Part shown: one piece after another, positions 11,074 through 22,913 of the stretch
Numbering within the stretch: position 1 is the stretch's first letter
Layout of the letters: each line of letters opens with the position of its first letter
NCBI GenBank assembly: GCA_009801085.1
Contig: VNWV01000003.1
Coordinates: 992,001 to 1,056,000 of the forward strand
Direction of reading: 5' to 3'
DNA: 64,000 nucleotides
DNA from: Lasiodiplodia sp. COLG20
Taxonomy: Eukaryota > Ascomycota > Dothideomycetes > Botryosphaeriales > Botryosphaeriaceae
Position numbers and translations under genes: made by a program
The notes under the pieces: model-generated
The model's input: the letters and a program-made list of their open reading frames with translations, nothing else
Databases searched by the model: none
Told to the model about the DNA's origin: nothing

Positions 11074-14000
11074 TTAATCTCCCTTCTCAAGGTCCCTTTC
11101 CTTTGCTTTTAACTTTTTGATCATTGCCTTCACTCGGCCGCGTGCGTCCCCGAAGTACAGCACGAAGAATGTCAGAAAGACAGAGACTGCAGCCAATATA
11201 GCCCATCCTGTCAGTTCAGATTGTCCAGGCAAACCATTCATGCTAAAAATGGCAGTTGCGAATCCTAGCGGGAGGAAGACAGACGTTACAAGTGTGAAAA
11301 AGCGGACATTCTCAGCACTTTGGAAGCTCAATTCGTTGCGTGTAAACTCGATGCGACTTTTCAGACAGGTGCTAAGGGATTGAATATCGGCCAAATGTTG
11401 TTCAAAAAGTAGTAACGTCGTAATTGCGGATCGGTACTTCCGTTCGTCATTGATGGTCCATCGAGGCTTTTCCGGCTCGCGATCCCTTTCACGGACATTC
11501 CATAAAGAGATTGTTTCCAGCATTGCCTTCAAATCATTCTCTAAGATTTGCAATATGCACTGTATAGGCGGCCAGTGCTTGCTGAAGGACGTGTAGGTTT
11601 TGGTGTTGATCTGCGAAGAGAAGAAGGCATTCCATATGTCCGGGGTACCTCCAGTTTTAGGAAAGTTCGGCCTAGGAGCTGATAATAGCTCGCACAAATG
11701 ATCAATTACTTCTTCTAACATCGTGCTGTGTTGCATCGAAACCTTTTCTAGCATGAAGTCGACCAGAAGTAACTCCAATACCCGGCGTTGTCGCCACGGA
11801 TGTTTCACGCCGGGGGGTGAGAATCGTTCCACACTATCGAGAAACTTAGTGCAACGTGTTTTGAGTTCATTCGTGAGAGTTGATTTCTCATCGGCTTCTT
11901 GCCTCTCCTTAGAATCCGGTTCATACTCTAAGACTCGGCAGGTCCAGTAACGGTCGAAGAAGTCCCCCGTCAATAAAAATCCAACTGCGGCCTTTCCGAC
12001 TTCTCTTTTAGTGCTCAGAAAGTTGATATTATGACAGCCGTCCGATCGACATTTGTCATGGAGTTTGTACCAAGACAAATGGAATTCTGTTGTCCATATG
12101 TTTGATGCCACACCCACGCTTTCGGATAAGAAGTCATCTCTTCGATAGTGTCTTTCAAAGAACGATGACACGGTTATTTTCTCAGACTCTGGTGAGGCTA
12201 AGAAACAGATCAAGGCCGTGTCCTCGTCTACATTTGGTAGCCAGACGAGTCTTTTCTTTGCCTTCTGCGCAGTCCGTAAACCGTCCATCTTCTCAAAGAA
12301 TTCGTCGTTGTTGCAGACTTGAATGTCATCAGGGGAAAAGCTGTCTTGAGCAGGGGTTGAAATCTTTCTGCTCGTGCGGCGTTCGTTCTTCCTCATTGTC
12401 TTTGCAACGTCCACAATAATGTTTTTGAGACAATCATTTGCAAACATTGGTTGGGTTCTAAGTCTCCGACGTTGCTTGAACTTGCGAATGGCTCGTGACA
12501 GGAGCTGCCCTGTGTCAATTCCACACTGGCCCAGAGACTCGAAATTCTCAAATCGATGCCGAATGTAAGGGTCGAAATCCAAAAATTCTGGATAGCTGTA
12601 GAGCCATTCATCCGCTAACTCGACAATATCTTTTTGATCATTCAGCGTGCTAGAGGGGAAAAACTTCTCGATCTTTGAGGGATCATTTGCCTGATATTGG
12701 TCCTCAATTTGCAAATTAATGCAGGAAAGATCGCTCGGTAGAACAGCTGAATCCGACTGCACTGACATCCCAAGCTGTGTGCCATTGTGCGATACGTCTT
12801 GGGTATTCTGGGCTCCATATTCCCAAAGGATGCCAGGAATTTCGAAGCTAACATTCCAGTAGGAATCTCTTTCATCTTTGTCTTGGAAGATCTGGGGCTC
12901 TTTCGTGACAGGGTCAATCTGTCCGGCGAAAATACCGTTGGGTGGGCTAGTTCTTAACAGAATTCTCCTGTACTCTTTGAACATTTTTGTTGCCGATTTT
13001 GCGCTGGTCTGATATCCCTTCGAGCTCATGATGAGAGCGGTAGCATATTGTAGCGGGTTGTCCCAGAATGACTGCTCGTTCTCTTGATAAAACTTCTGTG
13101 ACTCTACGGTCGCTTTCCACAGCGGACCAGCCTTGTCAAAGAATTGGGTATTGGAATTGCACAACAAGACAGAGTCTGTCGAGTAGAACATGAATCTTGT
13201 CTCTGTTGGTGTCCGCGAAACGGCAATCATTCGTCGGCCCGATGCCGCATTCTCCGTCGTAAACCGCTTTAGAACCTTGCGTTGGATTTGTTCTGGACGA
13301 TAATCTCCAAGCAATGGCGTCGTAGGTTCAGGAGCCTTCGTGGCGTCGTCCTCAGCAAAGTTCATAATTGAATTTCTGGTTCGTTGCTCCTCGTAAGCTC
13401 CCTCAGCCCTCAGATGTGTACCCCATGTCCAGATTTTCGATCGACTTCAACGCTTTCCAAATCCAGAGATGGTCTTCGAGGCGGTAATGCTGAGTTCCCG
13501 GTTGTGGAAAAGCAGAAAAGCCACGCTTATCTGTTTTCTCCAGTGTCTGAAGCCAATGCGGAATGACACACTTCAGGCGGCTTTTCGCAGATGGTTTCAG
13601 ATTGTGTTCAAATCTCTCTTCCATCGCGGTTACAAAATCCGAATATTTGAGGATCTGTAGAGGGGTTTCTGCCAAAGACCCATCGCTGAGGGCTTTTCGA
13701 GATTGGGAATCCTCCATTGGTTTCCCGGTTGCCCAGTAGCTTTTCGCGAATTCGTCCCCAGGATTTTCAACTTTTCCAAACAGCCAGTTCAGATGAAATT
13801 CGCACGTCCTCCGGATTCTCTGGCGCAGGTAGCTCCGATAAGACGATTCTGATCTCAAATCTGTACCAGAGGGCTCAGAATTCCCGAGGTACTTGAAGGC
13901 CGTGAGTAGGAACTGAAAAGCGAAACTTTCTATGGTTAGACTATTTAAAGATATTCAGGGAATTCCTAGACTAAACTTACAAGCTAGCTTTAGCTGTCAA

Positions 14001-15196
14001 CCGGTGACCGGACATGTCGCCACATGTCAGAGCGACCATTGGCTTGGTATCTCCCTCCAAAGTTACGGGGATGCTGCAGACTGAAAGGATATGCTCGACA
14101 TTTCTCCGGACAATGAAATCCACGTATGCGTCTGGAGAGAATGAGAGATGTGCATACGGCACCATAGCCAACACCTCGTCAAATCTGTAGTATCTCTGAA
14201 GGGGTACCAAATCCAGCTTGGTTTCGAATCCTTCTGGTAGCTTTTGAAGTTTGTATGCCGTTGTTATCTCGAGTGAATGCGATTGTTGAAGTTCGAGTTG
14301 TTCCTGCGTAAGCTTAATTCGGAATAGATCTTGCTTCGAACTCTGATCTGGCGGGCCTTGCGAGTCGCGAGACTTTGCTTCCTGAATCTTTTGACGGATT
14401 CCATTGACATAGAAGACTATGACCAAGCCAATTCCGCAAGGTATTCTTTCATTTTCAGAAGCAGAATGGGCTATTAGAAGGCTTTCCCCATCACGTCCAA
14501 GGATAACCCGATAAGCCTATTTAGTATGTCTTGATGTCTCATTGAAGGTGTGTCGAGGATTGAGGAATTCGAGCTCTCGGATTAGTTGATTCGGCCCAAA
14601 TGATATGGACCCTCTCATCCGAAGAGGGGCCCCCTTGGATTGGCAGGTCCACGAGCTGTAAACAGTGCTGTCGTAAACGAAGAATTGCATTGTGGTGGTG
14701 GCATCCGCGGTCTGAGTCGTGAATCTTGGCCACCGATCTCGAACAAATTCTAACGTCGGTTTCTGTTGGATGACCTTGCGGAGCCAAATAGGAAGAGGCC
14801 GGCCAAAAGAAAACCCAATACTGTAGCCGACAGCACTGAGCTCCATTAGCTTTCGCGCCCGATCCTCCACATACCATGGCTCCGGTACCGAGGGATGATC
14901 CACCGAAAAGAAGCCCGAGGTCCCAACTCCAAGGAATCGAGTAATCTGCGTGATCTGTCCGAAGGAATTGACGCTTGCTGTCGTATCTCCATCTCCGAAA
15001 GAGGCATATGCTACCGCATCCGGCACAGTAGCATTCGGATCGCGGGTAGAAAATCTACATTCAAATTCCGAGATCGTACTAGGTCGACGGGCTTAAGAAA
15101 TATACATCAGTATCCCAGAATATGGATTCGGATCGGAATACTAACAACTCCAGAGGTTGAAAGGCAAGTCCCTCGAGGAATGGGCATTGACTTCAT
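11074..15196 (-). pseudogene. Large uncharacterised fungal protein with CorA-like C-terminus, interrupted by an in-frame TAG
   Basis: Proposed exons: 15196-15142, 15091-13981, 13940-13422 and 13375-11074 (1,328 codon positions before the final stop). The first two introns are less certain: the start exon, and a 40-nt intron at 13980-13941 that is very short. The N-terminal region has VPDAVAYASFGDGD, PEPWYVEDRA and RWPRFTTQT, a family I know only as uncharacterised fungal proteins. The middle has ALTCGDMSGHRL and EDHLWIWKALKSIE. The C-terminal region ends in two membrane segments with SMNGLP between them, resembling the Gly-Met-Asn signature of CorA-type Mg transporters. The frame is open except for a single TAG at 14519-14517, with coding-like sequence directly continuing after it (VILGRDGESLL). 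No GT donor upstream would splice it out without removing conserved residues. Either a young pseudogene, a readthrough site or a sequence error. That the N- and C-terminal parts are one gene is inference from frame and spacing. Confidence 0.6.
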
Positions 15197-18100
15197 GTTG
15201 TATGTTGAAAATGTCCGGTAAGTCATTGGAACCTTTGTCAGTGGCGTTTCCCAGCTGGCCTTCCGAGTTCTCTGGCGATGCCACCGAGCTTTCTAGCTTC
15301 CCAGCCGAATGCTGGGGCGGTTTCGATATTGTGAGTGAAAAGTCTGGAGCGTCTGTGGGCAGCTTGATGGTTTCTTACCCGTTCATGTTCATTGGCCATA
15401 TAAATAGGCTTCACGAACCAAGAATGATAGTGATTTTGCAATAAGGCCGAACGCATTTGAGCACAGCGGCAACATGCACTCAGATCTGTATCCTTCTATT
15501 TTCGTCTTTCCATTGTCGATATGATGCATGTCCAGTGGGAATGGACATGACCAGCTTCCGAGACGCCCACGCGCCGATCAGGGCCATGGCTGGTAAGCCT
15601 TCAACCTTTATTATCGCCAAGCTGCCAAAGAGGGTGATCTCATCAAAGCTTTGCGCCATTTCCATATTTTTTTTACGGTGCTATATTCACGCAGGAAGTG
15701 GCGAGGCGTGAAAAGAAACGTGAAGTCAAAGAATGATCATCGAGATCAACATACGGAGTTTTTTTTTTTTTTTTTTTTTCCAATTTTGTGGCTATATTGA
15801 AAGTCCGCCAACATAGTAAGACTGGTTTGAGCGAGGCCTGCAGAACTGTGCCTGAATCCGATAGGTGTAATATCATGTTTCGGCCACATAGCTTCCCTGG
15901 AGTAGCTCAGATGTGACTTATCCAAAGCCAGGCTGGTTAACTCAGTATTCCTTCACCAGGGCTGGGACTTGAGATTCACCGGACGGCCTGCATGCTACGC
16001 AATTCTTAAACAGTATTCTTATAAAAGTATTCTTGCTCAAGGCGAAGAAACAGAAAGTCGCTGAGCGAGGGGCCAAAACGCCGAAATCGGATGTGGGAGC
16101 TGGAACAGCTGAAGAAAAGCAACCCTGGTGTAACCGCCACATATCGGGGGCAGGTGCCACATCCCGCAACAGGATTTCTTATTTCCGGACGTGGATCGGG
16201 ACCCCACGGCGGACGCTTCCGGCGCGCGCCTTCGGCCGGTGATCAAAACCTTCGACTTGGCGCCATCCATGCGATGCCAAGTATCTACCCGGCAGGCGGG
16301 CACTGGGCGAGCCTAATACGACAATCTATCGCAGGAGGTGCGCTCATTTGCTTGCTGAAGCATGCGGTTCACCGTACTCCCGAGTTTCCAACGGGATTGT
16401 CTGCTCTGTAAGCTGGCGAATCAAGAGCCAACTAATTTTGTATCCTGTTGAGATCAGGCAAATTCGACGACGTAATTTCTCTTCGCGGAAACTGCATCTT
16501 GGATTTGCGAACCGCGAACAGACCTTAGAGTACATCTTTGTGCATCGCACGATGCTCTCTCTGTCCTGTATTGAAATTTCTGCGAATTGTCTGACCACAT
16601 GCTGTAAGCAACCAAAATGCCCAAAGAAACTCCGCAAGGGCCATGAACATCCTGTAATACTTTTTAGCAGAGTGCTTAACGCGACGTCTCGATAACTCAC
16701 CCGTTCCTATCGCCCATCCGAAGCCGGTCAGCTGGATGTGCCTCGCCTTCGGCTTCCTATGCTTTGGTCCTTGGTGGAGACCGCAGTCTCTACACGACTA
16801 TTTCTGTGTTGATCAATGCCATCTGCAACGGCTTGATTGATGAACCAATAATGTTCCGGTATTGCGGAATGATTGACGTTTGGTGCGGAAACCTACAAGA
16901 TAACAACTGATATGATCTGTGCAGTATGGGCAATATGAGAAATAGCAACAGAACTCACCGTGAATTTATAGACACTGTTTACAAGTGAAAATGGTACACC
17001 AAGGCCAATGCGCCAGTACTAACTCAACGTCCAGTTGCCTGCTTAGTTACCTAGCCACTTGTACCCATGATTAGAAGGGTACTGGTAGCATGGTGACATA
17101 TCACACTTATTTTTCAGCAACCAATTAAATTGGAAGGGGACCAAAGCTGTAAGTGAAAGATGTTGATCCATAGTCGCGGTATGATGTCCTGACTGAGAGC
17201 TGTTAGAAGTGGACCAAGATGCGATGGGAAATGAGCAAGCTTTTCTTGGAATCCTCGAGAATGAGTTCCTAATTGAATAGCTTCCTGCTTCGGAAAGGTC
17301 GGAGAATTATAGAGAAATTTCTAAACATCGAGCCAAGTCTGGAAGGCTTTCCCTACTCAAACTCAGCAGGCACGAGACCTATGCCTATTACCAAAGGTGG
17401 CATGAAGAAGGACGAGTGCAGACTCCAATTCCCTCAGTCACCACACGTTCAAACTCTCACAAAGCAATATCTGGGCTGGGTAGCGCAACAATGGAAATCG
17501 TTTAGCAGCTGCAATTAGAAAGAAATGTCATATCCTATCTCTGAAGACTAGAGGATCAGGAGCCATCTTCAATAGAGACTTTTGGAACGAACTAATTTCA
17601 CGGCTGGTTCAGCTCCGACCCCAGTTGCTTGAGAGTGGTGCTATCGAGAAAGCCTACCTGACTCAAATTTAAAACAGGACTCGGGGAAAAGCAAAACTTG
17701 TAAGATTCCCGTTGATGTGTTCAAAAGGTCGAGTCTGTTGTCCAGAGAATTCATGGACTGGAAGAATGCACAGCAGGAAGCGGGGGCTGTCAGTTCTCTT
17801 CGAAAAATCGGCGGAGGCACGCTGTATCTTAAAAACGTTTATTGTACTCGGCATGGACACGACAAACTCTGTTGTGTAAGAAGTACTCGCATGGAAATTC
17901 CATATTACTTGTCTGATGAGCCGCTCGTTGGGGATGTCCTTGATTGAGAAGAAATAGTACAGGGCCATAAATTTCCCATGCGTGATATACGACAAATAAA
18001 ACTGTTGGAAGACACAATCGTGATGGAAGGCTCGTCTACAAGCTGCAATACTTTAATGAAATCTTGTAGTGGTGTTGCAGACATGGCTCGGAACTTGGCG

Positions 18101-18347
18101 GCAGAAGGAGGCTTAAAAATAGTATGCGTCGTTCGACGACACTATGATTCTCTCGTATTATGAGAAATGACGTCGAAACTCTCGTATTACAAGGTTCTCC
18201 ACAGTGACGCTAGTACATTAGCAGCTACAGGTACAGCACATTGCAATTTAGCGCGGAGATCATTGCCACCGCATGTTTTCATACATAAAAGGAGCGCACC
18301 TCATCGGATCTGTTTATTCGCCTTCAAACATCAGTCAATCAGCCATC
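15197..18347. other. Gene-free interval, 3.1 kb
   Basis: No supported gene. Short frames only, none with motifs or consistent splice signals. A T-run of about 20 lies at 15760-15779. A TATA-like ATACATAAAA at 18281-18290 sits 58 nt upstream of the next ATG and probably belongs to that gene. Confidence 0.45.
18281..18290 (+). promoter_or_regulatory. TATA-like element of the PhiA-like gene
   Basis: ATACATAAAA ends 58 nt before the ATG at 18348, followed by a short leader. The spacing fits a fungal core promoter. Sequence match only. Confidence 0.35.
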
Positions 18348-19013
18348 ATGCAGTTCAAGAGCCTCATCATCACCTCCGCGCTCCTCGGAGCTTCGGCCGT
18401 GACGGCACAGACCAAGCCGGACCCCAACGTCGACGTATCCGTATTCGAGTTGCGCGCCTTCTCCAACGAAACGGCGATCGACGGCAAGCCCATCGTCGCG
18501 AAGAACGGCTTCCTCGCCGTCGGCACCACCTCCAAAGCCAACTGCACCGGCGACCACGCAGGCTACGACTCGACGACCTACACGCAATTCCTCATCGGCC
18601 TGACCACCTACAACCCGGACGGCGACGCGCAGACCAGTAAGTCACCCCATTCTCCCTCCCCCCACAACTTGTTCCTTCCGCACATCCCTGCAACACACAA
18701 TCAAAACCAAACAACTAACCCGAACCTCGCAGTCTACGTCGGCACCAACGGGCAGAACCTGCAGGTCGCCGAGCCCGGCAAGGCGCCGGCGGACGACCAG
18801 GTACCCACCGGCTTCCGGCAGATCGTGCACTGGGACGACAAGCTGCTGCAGTTCCGCGGCGCCGGCTTCCAGGCGTGTCCGCGCTCCAACTTTAACGAGT
18901 GGATCGTCTCGGTGCAGCCGGGCGCGCTGCCGACGTCGCCCGAGTGCAACATCTTTGATGTGATTATCGTGCCGAAGAATGCGTCGACGGCGCCGAGCTG
19001 CACTTATGCGTAA
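18348..19013 (+). CDS. Secreted PhiA-like cell-wall protein, 189 aa
   Basis: Two exons, 18348-18636 and 18733-19013, with a 96-nt intron (GTAAGT..CGCAG) and a clean phase-1 join. The start ATG in CATCATGCAG begins a signal peptide (MQFKSLIITSALLGASAVTA, cleavage after about residue 20). The mature protein is about 170 residues with four cysteines (NCTG, ACPRSN, PECN, SCTYA) and N-glycosylation sequons NETA, NCTG and NAST. The overall plan matches the Aspergillus PhiA family of secreted wall proteins involved in conidiophore development: ELRAFS near the start, KNGFLAVG, YVGTNGQ, ACPRSNFNEWIVSV and the terminal SCxYx. It presumably acts in the wall or medium. A tandem 21-bp repeat lies just downstream. 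Some other small secreted fungal family remains possible, but the C-terminal pattern is persuasive. Confidence 0.75.
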   Translation: MQFKSLIITSALLGASAVTAQTKPDPNVDVSVFELRAFSNETAIDGKPIVAKNGFLAVGTTSKANCTGDHAGYDSTTYTQFLIGLTTYNPDGDAQTSKSPHSPSPHNLFLPHIPATHNQNQTTNPNLAVYVGTNGQNLQVAEPGKAPADDQVPTGFRQIVHWDDKLLQFRGAGFQACPRSNFNEWIVSVQPGALPTSPECNIFDVIIVPKNASTAPSCTYA

Positions 19014-19111
19014 AGGGGGATGTTTGAGGAGATGCGACGTTAATTTGCGGTGCTGTGCGGTTGGAGCAACGATGTAATGATGCGAGGATGATCCCGGTAA
19101 TTTACGACAGA

Positions 19112-19153
19112 AGAGTCAATCACCATTAATACAGAGTCAATCATCCTTAATAC
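19112..19153 (+). repeat. Tandem 21-bp direct repeat, two copies
   Basis: Copies at 19112-19132 and 19133-19153 differ at two positions (ATCACCATT against ATCATCCTT in the middle). They sit about 100 bp past the stop of the PhiA-like gene, probably in its 3' UTR. Probably a simple slippage duplication. Confidence 0.7.
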
Positions 19154-19271
19154 AAAAAGCTTTTCCATTTTCTTTTCTTTGCTGCCAAGAGGTTCAGAGA
19201 AAGATCAAGGAGCGATGGCAAATGCAGGAAGGAGACCACGATCTCTCAAACGTACGTCCAGACCCCCATGC

Positions 19272-20724
19272 TCAAAGCCGTGACTCCCGCGGCTCCCGTG
19301 GCTGCATGACTGGGAAGCAGCGATCATTCACAGCCATAGCCAGAGCCGCGAAATCCCTTCCCTCCAGGAAATCCACAAACAAAATGTTCGGCACATTCCT
19401 TCCATAGCAATGCGGCAGACACTTCAGGAAGAGCTCCTTGTTCGCCGAATACGCCATGTTCCTGACGCACCTCTTGGACTCCGGACCATGCCACTGCGCA
19501 TCCCATCCGCCCGAGAACGAGAAGTTCTTCACCTCCGGCGTCAGCGTCCACGACAGCATGAACAGCCGCGGATCGGCCGCCGAGTCCATCATGTCGAGCT
19601 TGCGCAGCTGATCGCGGGTCATCTCGTGGCAGTCGTCGCGGCTCTGGCTGTCGTTGTGCACGTTCACCTCCTCATGAGTAAAGAACCCTTGGTGCTCGTA
19701 CTTGCCCAAATTAACATTCGGAGCCTCAACAACGATGATAACCGCAGCCTGGTCATCCCCGATGAAGTTTCGCAGCGGTTGGCGAGTGAGATTCATAGCG
19801 TCCTGGTCGGAGAACACGATGAAGCGGTCGTTGAGGCGCGCGAACTCGTCGAACACGCGCTCCCACTCGTTCTGCGACAAATCGCAGTAATTCGTCGCGC
19901 CGACATCCGTGTTGATCGAGTGTGACAAATTGACGATGACGAGCTCCTTGTGTTTTGCCGTGAAGCGGTTAATACCATCCACAACATCACGCAGCCGCTG
20001 CCCCCGGTCGCCCATCCAGAAGTAATTCAGCATGCGGCCATAGTACCCGGTCCACAACTCCCCACCCCCCACAACAGGGCGTATATCCAGATACCGCGCG
20101 CCATCCAGCAGCTGCCCATAGACATCGCGCGACTGGCACAGCAACCACGGCGCCAGCACGCCATTCTTGTGCTGCGCCAGCATCGACATGCCCGAGTTGC
20201 GCGTGCCGGGCAAGCAGAGCTGGTACAGCGGCCGGTGACCCAGCTTCCGCAGGTTCTCCTGCATCCACGCGACGGGGCCATGGTTGGACGAGAAGTGGCC
20301 CTCGCTGCCGGACAGGATGAAGTGCACGCTGCCGTCGTGCACCCAGCCGAGGTCGAACTCGGCGCCGCTGGGGTGGCCCGGCGTGGAGAAGCCGTCGAAG
20401 GTGACGCGGATGGAGGACGGGTCGTCGGTGGCGAGGAGTTGGAAGGAGCAGTTGTTGGTCGTGCCTTCGAGCTTGTAGACGCGGCGGACTTGGGTGGCGC
20501 TGCGGGTCGTGAAGAGGCCTTGTTGGAAGTCGAGGAGGATTTCGGCGGTTTGGCCTTGGTTCTTTTCGTTAGGAGGGGGTCTAGGGAAGGTGGTGGGGCG
20601 TACCTGGAGCGATTGTGTGCGGGATGATGTTGGTTGAGACCTGGTGAGTGGCGTCGATATGCGGGTCCAGCTTCCACGCGTAATACGTCCCATTGACCAA
20701 TGTAATGCGCCCAAACTGACCCAT
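19272..20724 (-). CDS. PI-PLC X-domain-like protein lacking the catalytic histidines, 467 aa
   Basis: Two exons, 20724-20604 and 20554-19272, with a 49-nt intron (GTACGC..CCAAG, branch CCTAACG) joined in phase 1. No signal peptide: the protein begins MGQFGRITLVNGTYYAWKL, a beta-type domain seen at the N-terminus of fungal PLC-like phosphodiesterases. The TIM-barrel X-like domain starts near residue 150: LPGTRNSGMSM, ARYLDIRPVV, ELWTGYYGR, ELVIVNLSHS, FIVFSDQDAM. In active bacterial-type PI-PLCs the first motif reads GTHxS (general base) and the second carries another His (TGHYS in active fungal relatives). Here they are Arg (CGC) and Tyr (TAC). So the fold is present but both catalytic His are missing, and it is likely a pseudoenzyme or has a different chemistry. 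The reading frame is clean, which argues for a maintained function. Confidence 0.8.
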
Positions 20725-20830
20725 CGTGACAGGCTGTGGTCTCGCGATTGAAGAGGAAGTTTCTGGTAATAGTCCTGAATGGCAGCCTTTGCTCAGAGCC
20801 GTGGAGATTAGTGCAGGATGGTTCGAGCCG

Positions 20831-20838
20831 CTCTTATA
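20831..20838 (-). promoter_or_regulatory. TATA-like site of the PI-PLC-like gene
   Basis: TATAAGAG on the minus strand lies about 107 nt upstream of the ATG at 20724. The spacing suits a core promoter. Sequence match only. Confidence 0.35.
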
Positions 20839-22913
20839 TCCCGCACTTCCTGTGTTCTTGGACCGCCTATAGACAGGTCCTGATGTTCAACACGGCAACG
20901 AGGGATGCGCTATGATGCCATAGTAACCATGGGCTTTTGAGCTAATTTTTACATAATACACATAGGTGGAATTGGCATATTTTAGAGGCTTTTACAAAGT
21001 ATTAAGCTATGATCGTAGCTAGAAGTCTAGCTAACTACTTCACACGATTTCAGCTTTCGGGGTTTCCATGCCAGATAGAGTATTTCTTTCGACAGACAAA
21101 AATTTGTTGATCAGTGAACCTGCGTCTATGCCAATCAGATTATATCCGCTGCGGATGTACTATTTGTTAGCGCCCTTAGTTGCAGAATGTGTATCCCTGC
21201 GGAGGGCGGGGTACCACTACTAACACTAGCCGTTCAACAACACTACTGTTGCCACGCACGGCACAGCAATCATATTAGTATGGGCAACTAACGCTGAAGG
21301 GATACATGTGAAACCAGATATGGAAATAAAGTAGACAGGCAATCATACAGGTCAGACGAAACAATTAAAATTCAAGTCTTGATCGTTGAGGCGCGCGGTG
21401 CCCGGAATGTGTTGGACGTGTCGAACCATGCTCGGAAATTCATACGGCAGCTCTACGGCGTAGTCACAAAGATGGGGAGAATGTAAAGAGGACAGACAAT
21501 GCTGCCCAATCGGTATGCGATCCAGCCCCGCACCACGGACGTTACGCCTGACAACATGCGTCCAGTCTCAACCAAAAGTTGGGACGGGAGGAAATTGCTG
21601 TTTAAAAGCTGGTTAATAAGCACTCGCGGTCCTTTCCCGAGCTTGCTAAGCTGTTCCAATCACTGTGGTTTGAATATCGCATGTCTCTTGATCTATTTCC
21701 GCAGCAACGTTCAAATTTTCGAAAGTATCAATCTCACTTGGAAAAGAATCTAGCAATGGTGTCTAGTAGCACTTGTTTGGTTTGTCACATACATTGGGTA
21801 CCGAGGCTGTGAATAGCCTTGTTGCATGAGTATGGACCTATCCTCTAACCAGCGACATGGAGTGTGTATAGCAAGAGTCGAATGCGGAAAACCACATGTT
21901 TGAAGCAACTTTGTTGACTGACACCTTACATAAGAGCCCACTGGATAGTGGAATACGTTGTTACTCTCCTTGAATTTGTACTCATGTCTTTTGAGAGTAA
22001 ACATATATGTTGAGTCACGTGAAAAGCTACCCATGTTGTTGCAAATGTCCCAAAACAGCTGAAAGTCAGCTTATCGCGGGGCTTGCCCAAAATGGTTTTA
22101 CCGATAGATAATTGTTCTTGGCGTTGCGTGCGCCCAATCGGTTCTCTGACTTGATCAGGCTTGCAATCTTTTCTGCGCGTACTATTGACTGGAATGAGTG
22201 TCATCCAAGCCCTCCTTTAGCCTCGCGCGGGAACGTGGCAACGTTGCTTATTGTGCATGGACAACATGGCGCATTGCGCACGATACCAAGGAAGATCCGT
22301 TCCCGATAAAGTTCATTGGCCGCTTGAATTCCCGGCGTTTTCCGACTCGTGTTATCGTCGAGAGATAAGACTCTGGGAAGGTCGAAACTCCTTTCTCGCA
22401 TTCTTCCAACAGCAGTAGTAGTAATTCTATTGGGCGTTCATGCCTCAAAGGCTAACCCTGAATTACTGCTGATTGATTATATGGTGCAGTATTATATCTG
22501 AGCCGAAGATGCGGTGTTATGTTTCTCTTCTTTTGTGTTGTTGTCTGGTGCGATTCGGGGATCATTTCAGTTTCACGAGCTCAGGAGATTTTCTCGGTAG
22601 TGATGTGGTCAGCGCTGGGCAAGGGTTGGATAGGCTATAATGTAGCATTGGTGCGTCAGCGCAGATTGGTCCCAGCATTAGACTTGGCCGGCCCGTAAGC
22701 GTTATTTAAAAGCAGGCTTTCGCCCACTTCTTTCCATGGTTGATCTAACTCCGCGCTCCCAAATCGCCCTTTATTCAAATTGCAAGAGGAAGACCTCCCT
22801 TTCTTCCTGTAACTTTGCATTCATCCCACTTATATGGTCTTATGCATTCGCAGCTACGACTGGCCTCGCGCTGAAACGGACAATATCACTGTCAGCAGTG
22901 ATGAAGTTGTGCT
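20839..22913. other. Intergenic region between divergent genes, with a uORF
   Basis: About 2 kb with no supported gene. The last 200 bp hold a TATTTAAAA stretch near 22703-22711 and an upstream ATG at 22736 in good context (TTCCATGG). That ATG opens a 64-codon frame ending at 22930, past the start of the next gene at 22914, so it could act as an inhibitory upstream ORF if transcription starts before it. Confidence 0.45.

Noticed and set aside
15757..15782. T-run as a retroelement poly-A tail
   Set aside because: No LINE- or SINE-like body or flanking target duplication could be seen; several similar T-runs occur in the window.
19410..20627. Long plus-strand frames opposite the PI-PLC-like gene
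   Set aside because: Antisense shadows with Val/Ala/Arg-rich translation; the minus-strand protein has clear family motifs.
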